From NCBI GenBank assembly GCA_013396755.1, contig VWZF01006064.1:269021-333020 (forward strand): 64,000 nt of DNA, read 5' to 3'. Under the pieces are notes generated by a model that was not told the origin of the DNA, searched no databases, and worked only from the letters and a program-made list of their open reading frames with translations. Positions 56,363 to 64,000 of this stretch are shown piece by piece. Numbering within the stretch: position 1 is the first letter of the stretch; every line of letters begins with the position of its first letter. This stretch comes from Sclerurus mexicanus. Lineage: Eukaryota; Chordata; Aves; Passeriformes; Furnariidae. Position numbers and translations under genes: made by a program.

Positions 56363-59300
56363 CTGCAAGAGAGCAGCCAGCGAGAGCCACACGTCAGTGC
56401 CTGGGAACCATCACCCCCCAGCTCCTGCTTTCCCAGCTGTTCCTCTTCTCCCAGGAATTCGGGAAACCCTCGGCGGGGACCACAAGCTCAAGGGAAGCAG
56501 CTCCAACCCAGCGGTTTCCAGCCACATGTTCCTGCTTCTCTTCCCACTTGTAAGGACGGGAGTTTCCAGCCCTTCCTCCTAAGGCAAAGGCCACTCCCAA
56601 GCTTATTCAGCTCCTGTCTTTATATTTTCTTAGCCCACTACAAAAAAAAGTCTGTTTATTATAACTGAGGAGGAGAAAGCAGTGCAAGAACCATTTGATT
56701 TTATTTTTTCCTGCAAATGGGCAGCAAAGAGCAATGATTTATGATCCATCCCAACCTGGGCAAGATTACAGCCATCAAACAAGGTGCAAAACTCCCCAGC
56801 CCGCTGGCAGCCCTGCACATCTCTCTATATTTGTGTTTTCTTTTAAAATATGATGCTGTTTCCTTTATCAAGCTCCAGTTCACAATTCCTGGCTGAATTG
56901 TCACAGGTCAAGTCTTTTTCTGGGACAACATTCCAGTCACAGCACTTGGATTGAGGGACATTCAGCCCTAACCCTCCCATGACAAAAGCCACTTTGGAAT
57001 GCTGTTCTTAATGAAAGCCAATTAATTATTTCAATCATCAACTGCCGCTTATTTAGAAAATTATTGGCATTGCAATGGATTTTTTTTAGATGAAGGCAAA
57101 AGGATCCTGGAGATCTCCATCCGAAAGGATCATTCCCATTTGATTACACACACTTTTGACAGCAGACCTGACACACAGAAAGCATCTGAAGAGCCCAACC
57201 AGCACCTCCAGAGGCGAACTTCCCGTTCCTAAAGCAAGCAGGGGGAGCCAGGACATCCCATGGCAGGGGATTCATTAACGGCAGAGGAGCTGCATCTCCC
57301 CCTGCTCCCTTAATGAGCCTGCAGGGCTAATTGTTGTGCACAATTAACGCACCTCTGCCACCTACAGCACAGAGCAAAGCCTGGATCAGCCCCTGGCTCA
57401 GTCCTGCACCATGAGCAGCAGCACTGGAAACATCCTTTGCACTCTCAAACTGCTTTTGAGATTGTTCTCCATCATTTCCCTATTGATTACTTCCATCTCC
57501 ACTTTTCAGACCCTTTAGAAGCACAAGGTGTTCCATAAATGGCTTCTGTATGGCTTTTTGCCATCCTTGCAGGACTCAAAGGCAGCAGAAGCGATTGAAT
57601 CTGAAACTTTCTCAACTAACTACGTTCAGACAGACACATTTGGGGCTCACAGCAAACACGGGATGCCTAAAACCAATTGTGAGAGAGTTACTGTGGCTGG
57701 TTGTTATGGCAACATGCTTAAACTTAATCCTCTCACCCCCCAAAGGCCATTTGATTCTTCATTCTGAATCAATAGTCAAAGTTCTCATAAATAATCTTTA
57801 GCTATGCAGAGCCAAATTTGACTTTCATAACTGTGGAGAGACAAGTAATTCAATTGAGCGAAATAAAAAACGGAGACCAATAAAGGAAAGCTGCCTGGAT
57901 GAGGCAGAACCTCCCCTGTCCTCCCTCCCTGTTTCGTTTGACATGCCCATCCCTGAGAGGTGGATTCAGCAGCCTGAGGATTCACCATCTCCATCTCATC
58001 CTCACAGAATCACCCACACCCACGCAGGGGTAGGAACATCCCACGGGAACCTCCAGGGATCCCACACGCTGGAAGTGGTACAATTCCAGCAGCTCAGTGA
58101 ATGAACGCTTCGGAATTCCAGGAGAAATACCGGAGGGATTGCACTTCTTGTCACCTTTGCAGGAGCACAAACAACCCCTGAAGGCAAAGGCAGCAGAAGA
58201 GACAAATAACCCACCACAAGCCCCCACTTTGTGGCGCTGCAAAGGAAGACAGAAGATTTCGGGGGGAAGGAAAATGTTTCCCTGGATTTCCTGCATGGAA
58301 ATTTTCCTCAGCTCCACGTGCCATTTGTTTAAGACACCGAGAGCTCTTGGAAAGGACTAAACCAGCCAAGAACTCCAGAGCAGCTCCCCCTTTCCAAGCA
58401 CACCCTGCCCAGACTCTCACACCGGGCTCTGCTCTCCAGAGCTCCAGTGTGACCCGCTTTCCCCTTCCATTTCTGGAGTGAAGCAGGTGGAGAATTGCAG
58501 GATAAAGGATCCTGGTGCCCATCTGGGGCAGGAATGTGGTGCTGGATAAGCAATACCATGGCTAGAGCTCAGCATTTCCTGGCGAACACCACTCCCTCCT
58601 GCAGTTGCCCACGAGCTTTGCCCCAGGAGGCTCCCACGGGTTTAAAACAATCACCAGGAGCCATTAAGAGCTAATTAATAATGGAATATTTAAGTCCAGA
58701 GAAACACAGTGGAGCTGAAGCAGCTGCAGGGCCTTTGAGTGTCCATCTCCTGGCTGAATCCCAAGGGAGATGGGATGGATGCTCAGGAGGAGAGAGAGCC
58801 AGGAAAGCCAGAGACACCCCAGATGTGCTGGGGGGGCAACCAGGGGCTGGGGGACAAGGCAGGGAGGTGCCAGTGGCACTGCCAAAGCCAGGGGCAGGGG
58901 GACAGCACCCGGGGCAGGTGGTGACACGCCGGCCAAAGCTCTGCCCCACCAGCTCCTCCAGGTCACAGGAGTTTTCCCTATAAACCCCGTGCTGCCTCCC
59001 AGAAAGCAGAGGAGCTCCACTAGAGAGCCCTGGAGATCACAGAGCTCCTTCAAGGATGTTCCAACTCCCTTCCCCCTTCCCAGCAAACTCCGGCACCACC
59101 CCGTGTGCTTGGAATTCCCAGCACCTCCCATTAACCCACTAAATAATTGAATTTCTAATAGAAATTTTTAATCAGAGCACTGAGGTGACTTTCTTTTGAA
59201 GCCTCCACACTAAACACAGCCCCTCCACCTCCTTTATTGCACAATACAGAGAGGTTAATGGCATCAAAACTCCTCTTCTGAGGAAAGGCAGCGAAGTGTG

Positions 59301-59825
59301 GCTTTCACAACTATTTTCTTTATTTCTTTTCTTGCTCTTGCCTTTCCCATGGAAGCCAAGGCATTAAATATTTATCCCATTCACTCAGCCATTCCTCCCC
59401 TGGCACAATTAGTATTACTGTATATGGATGGCACTGATTAGTCTGCATTCACGTACCATTGTCTATTTACAATCCCAATTCCTCTTTTAATTTGTTTCCA
59501 CGTGGAGAGCAAGAAAGGGAGGGGAAAAAAAATCAATAAGGTGTCACAAAGTGAGCTCGAAGCACTAGAGGAGGGGAAGGAGATACCTGCAGACAGAAGA
59601 TCCACCTTTGACCACCCTGGCTGTGTTTTAAGACTGACCCAAAGTGAGACCCACTGCAGGGAGTGTGAGAGGAGGAGGAGGAGGTGAGATTCCAGCAGCT
59701 TCCACGGCAGGAGAGAGGAGCTACAGGAAGCTCAGTGATACCTGACAGAGCCAGTCAACAGGAGGTTTAAGGAGAAAAGCACTTCTGGAGCCTTGGCAGA
59801 ACAAGAGGACACAATACCAGGGTCA

Positions 59826-59957
59826 CCCCAGCCCTGGAAGTGTCCAAGGCCATGTTGGAGCAACCTGGGATAGTGGAAGATGTTCCCTGCCCATGGGAAG
59901 GGGTGGAATGAAAAGAACTTTCCAGGACACTTCCAGCCCCTTCCCTGGCTATGTGAT
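59826..59957 (+). mobile_element. CR1 3' end fragment
   Basis: CACCCCAGCCCTGGAAGTGT, AGCAACCTGGGATAGTGGAA, and a degraded end CCCTTCCCTGGCTATGTGA. Confidence 0.85.
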
Positions 59958-61012
59958 ACACAAGCTGCCTGGATTTGGGGCTGTGGTCGCTCAGTTTAAC
60001 CAGCCTGGCCACCTCCTCCCATTTCCTCCCAGCCTTTATTACCCTGAGCCAGCCCAGCTATTCCGAGATTAATCTCCCTTTCAGTGCAACTCAGGGACGT
60101 GTTGCAGCAGCTCTTCATGGCTCCGTGTATTATTATTCACTTCACCTGTATTTTTAACTTTTCATCCAAACCTCTCCTCAAATTATCATGAGAGCTGTAC
60201 CATTAATTCTGAACATCTTATTTGAGCTTGTCTACTCTCTTAAACAAAATACACTTAAGCACCTCTAGACCTCATTTTTCGGTCGCAAGAGACATCTCAT
60301 CACAATGGACTTTTACAGGGGAAATGAATAATTAGATTAAGTTATTGTTCCTCATTTAATGCTGCAGGGACGGAAAGAACACACCTGCATCTTAACTCTG
60401 TGCCAGAGCACAGTCACACGAGCCTGGAAGTCACTCAGGAGATGCAGGGAGAGATCCCACATCCCCCCAGGGCTTGGGAAGCATCAGGGTGGGATATGTC
60501 AATCCCCAGGGACTCCTGGCTGCTCAAAATCCAGCAAGTGCCACCAGAGCTAACTCGGGACCAGAGGAGTGACAATGAAACAATTCTTCTGGTCTGGATT
60601 TTTATCTCAGCCTTAATCCCAGGATGCATCTTAGGGGCAAATCCTTCTCCTGATGCAACGTGGGCACAGCCCCTTTGGCCCCCAAACCTCTGCCACCTTC
60701 TTGTTTCCTCTCCAGGAACTTCACTGAGCTGTTAATAAGAGACTTCAGCTTTAGCTCCAAGAGCAACAATCCACTCTCAAAGCCTTGCAGGACCTGGGAT
60801 ACTTGTCTTTGCTCCTTCCAGAAGCTGGGGCTGGAAGGGAAATCAGATTCATTTATCATAGTTTGCTCTCTCCCTTTTCCTTCTTTTTTTTTTTAATCCT
60901 TGCATTCCATCAAAAGATGAAAGTGTTTCCACACAGCAGCAAAACTTCAGTCATTGACATCAAATTTAATTACTCTCTCAGATAAATTTGCTGCCTAGAA
61001 CCAAATCAATAC

Positions 61013-61036
61013 CTTTTTCTTTTTTTTTTTTTTTAA
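61013..61036 (+). repeat. T-rich run
   Basis: A poly(T) run interrupted by one C, in intron sequence. A similar run lies at about 60882-60895. Confidence 0.7.
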
Positions 61037-61649
61037 GCAGGAACCTTTGCACTGAAGTTCTTAATTCTTCATTTTTCATGTGACATTTCCCCAGCTCATC
61101 TTTAAAGGAGCATAAACCAAATCCTTGGCTGATGTGGGCAAAGGAACTCAATTGGAGACAAAGCCAAACTAATTTCCACTGTACAGGGGACCTGACAATG
61201 TCATTTCTCTGCTGTTTTCCTTCACCTTTGAAACATTTCAAAATTACTTCAGTCTGAATTTTCTGGGATCTCTATTCAGGATTAATCACCGTCACTTTAA
61301 TGGGAAGTGATTCAATAGTCCACAGGCATTTCTGGAACTGTCACAACTGAGCAATGCAACAGGTAAAAAGGCCTCTGAGGAATTCTTTGCACATTTAACA
61401 GCTATTTAGGCACCCACCCACCCAAAAGAGACTATTTTTTCTTGCATTTAATGTACAGAGAGAGGGTATTACACACACATGCAACATAAAGGCATGTTAA
61501 GTATAGAAGGAGCAAAGAGCTCATCTTGGAGGGAAGTCCTACCGAGGTCACACACCAGGGTGACACTTCGGAGCTGGAGATGTCTGGGAGGTTCTGAAAC
61601 ATTCCAGGAGAGGCACATCCAGTGACACAGTGTGGGGGAAAAGGGCATT

Positions 61650-61797
61650 TCCCTGGGGGTGGACCAGCACCAAGAGCTATGAAGGAACAGCCCCTTCTCC
61701 CAGGGAACAAGGGACAGTATAAAGGGAGGTTCAGGTTGGACATGAGGAGGAATTTTCTCATGGAAAGGTGTTTTCCAACCTCAGTGATTCTGCGAAG
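61650..61797 (+). mobile_element. CR1 fragment with internal deletion
   Basis: It resembles the copy at 29660 (GGTTGGACATGAGGAGGAAT) but jumps from CATGGAAAGGT straight to TTTTCCAACCTCAGTGATTC, losing the middle section. Confidence 0.78.
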
Positions 61798-63936
61798 GAA
61801 AACAGGCTCTTCCTGCTGTGCTGGATCTCCAGGTGAATCTTGGGGTCTTCCCGCAGAGCAGAAGGGCAAGGGCCCCCCAAATTTAAAATGCAACTCCCCC
61901 TCACTGCAAACTCAACAGAACCGAGTCAACTGAGAGAACAAAAGCACTTCCCGTGTGCTTCTACCACGCAAACAGCGTTTGGCTCCAGCCAGCCAGACAC
62001 CAAGGTAGCAACCACGATTGGATTCGTTCCGTTCAGGAGAAAACAAACACTAATTCAAGACAACAGAAGGATGGTTAACGCAATTGGAGCTCCCTAATGC
62101 TGCCTTGCAACCCCCCCTCCATCCCCAGAAATCTGCCTCAGCTTTATTATCATTTCCTCCAAACCCTTCCTGCCTCACTCTCGGTTGTTCTGAGTTTTCC
62201 CTTTCAAAAGGCAGTTGGATGAGGGGTTCTCCAGGACAGCTGCAAAGAAGCTGCTCCATTTTGTCAGGTTGCCACATCCCTCCTCCAATTATCTTCATCC
62301 TCCTCCCACTGCAACTTCTCCCAGAGCCATCGTGGACTGGGGACAGGCAGAGGGGACAGAGGACACACCTGGTCTACTCCCAAGTCCTCAAAAATAAACC
62401 ATTTGTCGCCAAAGCAAGGGCTTGTCTGACCACTATTTAACAGAACCAACACCTGATTTTGGCCAAGCGCTCTACCAGTGAATACAAGAAGGACAAATTC
62501 CCCCCTCCAGGCTCAACCCAGCTCTGGATTTCATCTTCTCCTCTGGACAGTCCCCAGGACCTCAGAGAAGATTTTTTCTCACAGTCACACCAAGCTCTGT
62601 GACTTCCAGGGCCAAGATTTGCCACCACAGGTATGGCAAGAGCCACAACAGCAGGGATGTGCAAGTGGGACTAAATCCACACGTGCCTGGGATGCAGCAC
62701 CAGCAGAACCCAGCACACACCAGTCAGGCCCTGCGTGTTACAGGAGTCCCTGCCAAAGCCTCTGCCTCCAGTATAAACCATGAATAATTAACTCCTGCAA
62801 GGGGCAGTGGGAGGCCAAAGACATAATTAAATGACTCTCCAAGGTCGTTCCAGCAGCGTCAGGAAATGAGGCCTCCCCAAAGATTCATAAAACTGAAATA
62901 TCCATGCCCTGTATATCAGAACTTCAGGAAAAGAGGGAGAGATCAAATATTATTAAAGCGTTGAGCGGGAGCCACAAAAGGCAGGAAATCCAGTGTTCAG
63001 TCAAACATTGGATCAAATTCAGAAGGAGCAGAACGGAGGAGAAAAAGATACAGATCAGGATTGTCTCCAACAGGGAACATGTTTACCCTATTAATTCCTG
63101 ATACTCCTCTCCTCCGCTCAAGGTGCTCAGGATCGGGCAAAAACCAAACAAAAGCCAGGCAGCGTTCCCAGAAAGGCAGCCTGGGAGCAGTGGATCTTCC
63201 CCAGACAGCCCCTCCGTAAATCTCTGCTCCACACACAACAGGCCGGCACGGAATTATCTCCAGCCCCAAGGAGGACGTGGTCAAGGTGACCCAAGGTGCC
63301 CATGGCCCCGAGCCCGGGCTCTGCTCTCCTGTGCAATCTGCTTAAAAGTCTAGACGTGCCTGGGGTAAGACCTTGCTCTGCAGAAGTCACGCACACACGC
63401 TGACTTGTTTGTCCTTGTGCTTCCTGTACTTCAGACACCGTGCAAAATACTTCTGTCCCGGGTTTTTTCCTAGGTCCACATCTGAGTTTACACAGAGACC
63501 GGGACTGGAGGATAGACCGGCGTGGAACATCAGAGCTGAGCATTCCAGGAGCTCTTCACAACTTCCCAAACCCTTTCCCCCAACTCTTACAGCAGCAGCA
63601 CAGAAAAGACTCCAGGCGCCGTGTGACGCATCCCTGCCACAGAGCCTCGGGACCTGGGGCTAACAAAGCACACGCGGGGACACCGGGGAAAGAGGAGTCG
63701 GAGAGGGAGCCTCCCCTGGAATGTGGGTGCGGGATGCTCCCGCAGGGAACATGGCTCTGTCCGCACCACTCTGCCCTACAGACACAGCCACACACCATTC
63801 ACGGAATCTTCTGGAAAGCTGCCTGGGCACCACAGATTACTGGTAATAGGCAGGACAGGCTGGGACAAGGCAGAGACCAAAATCAACTTCCACGCTCCTG
63901 CCTTTGCTGCTTCTTCCCGTGCAGTCCCAGGACTCA

Positions 63937-64000
63937 CAGCACAGGTTGCCCAGAGAAGCTGTGGCTGCCCCTGGATCCCTGGAAGTGTCCCAGGCCAGGT
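63937..64000 (+). mobile_element. CR1 fragment cut by the window edge
   Basis: It starts AGCACAGGTTGCCCAGAGAA and runs to the last base; the 3' end lies beyond 64000. Confidence 0.85.

Larger units (their letters stand above)
56363..64000 (-). other. CSMD2: CSMD2 intron within CUB2, incomplete
   Basis: At least 7.6 kb with no exon for the first half of CUB2. It contains plus-strand CR1 fragments at 59826-59957, 61650-61797 and 63937 to the edge, T-rich runs near 60885 and 61015-61036, and AT-rich text near 57000-57090. Confidence 0.85.

Noticed and set aside
56363..64000. Expected exon for the first half of CUB2
   Set aside because: Searched the minus-strand frames for the CUB opening with its Cys pair and SPHFP-like turn; nothing was found, so it lies beyond 64000.
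1..64000. Endogenous retrovirus or LTR, tRNA or rRNA genes
   Set aside because: No paired long terminal repeats, retroviral coding text, tRNA arms or rRNA text were recognised by eye; a profile search would be needed to exclude decayed copies.

Overview
This window is avian, probably songbird, nuclear DNA. It is the interior of one very large gene on the minus strand, CSMD2 (CUB and Sushi multiple domains 2). Sixteen coding exons lie between 56362 (most 5') and 116 (most 3'), with GT-AG borders and continuous splice phase. Joined, they give 2,486 coding bases: 828 complete codons plus one base at each end, with no stop. Neither end of the gene is present. There is no start codon, stop codon, promoter, transmembrane segment or cytoplasmic tail here.

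The avian call rests on more than twenty fragments of the CR1 LINE, which end in a tail close to ATTCTGTGATTCTATG, the main interspersed repeat of birds. The CR1 subfamily text (start CCCTGGGAGGGTGGGCAGG) looks like that of passerines, which is an inference. The paralogue call rests on residues typical of CSMD2 rather than CSMD1 or CSMD3, such as VPAYSIRKGLQFGVGD, GSRLPAP, LTQVGVSQGHNMC and MELKSRGVKLMPSKD.

In transcription order (high to low coordinates) the window holds the end of CUB2 (56.3 kb), a basic linker exon (50.3 kb), Sushi2 in two exons (44.2 and 43.1 kb), CUB3 in three exons (41.1, 35.5 and 31.5 kb), Sushi3 (24.3 kb), CUB4 in one exon (13.8 kb), Sushi4 (11.6 kb), CUB5 in two exons (8.9 and 8.1 kb), Sushi5 (7.3 kb), CUB6 in two exons (6.9 and 2.4 kb) and Sushi6 (0.2 kb). 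Domain numbers follow the human CSMD2 order from memory. All of it is extracellular and forms part of the alternating CUB/Sushi rod of this neuronal membrane protein.

The remaining 96 percent is intron. It holds 24 recognisable CR1 fragments, 20 on the plus strand (antisense to the gene) and 4 on the minus strand. It also holds a G-rich minisatellite (5.6-5.9 kb), a 45-bp minisatellite (28.7-28.9 kb), a homopurine tract (20.2-20.4 kb), an (ATC)11 microsatellite (36.05 kb) and several AT-rich blocks. A roughly 300-bp unit occurs twice, at 40.1 and 55.6 kb, almost unchanged, each copy followed by a more diverged CR1 tail. No second gene, RNA gene, CRISPR array or intact retroviral element was recognised.

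The points most worth checking are this duplicated unit and the inverted CR1 pairs that bracket single frame-neutral exons (11510-11704 and 2303-2518). The first of these exons also has a weak donor site.
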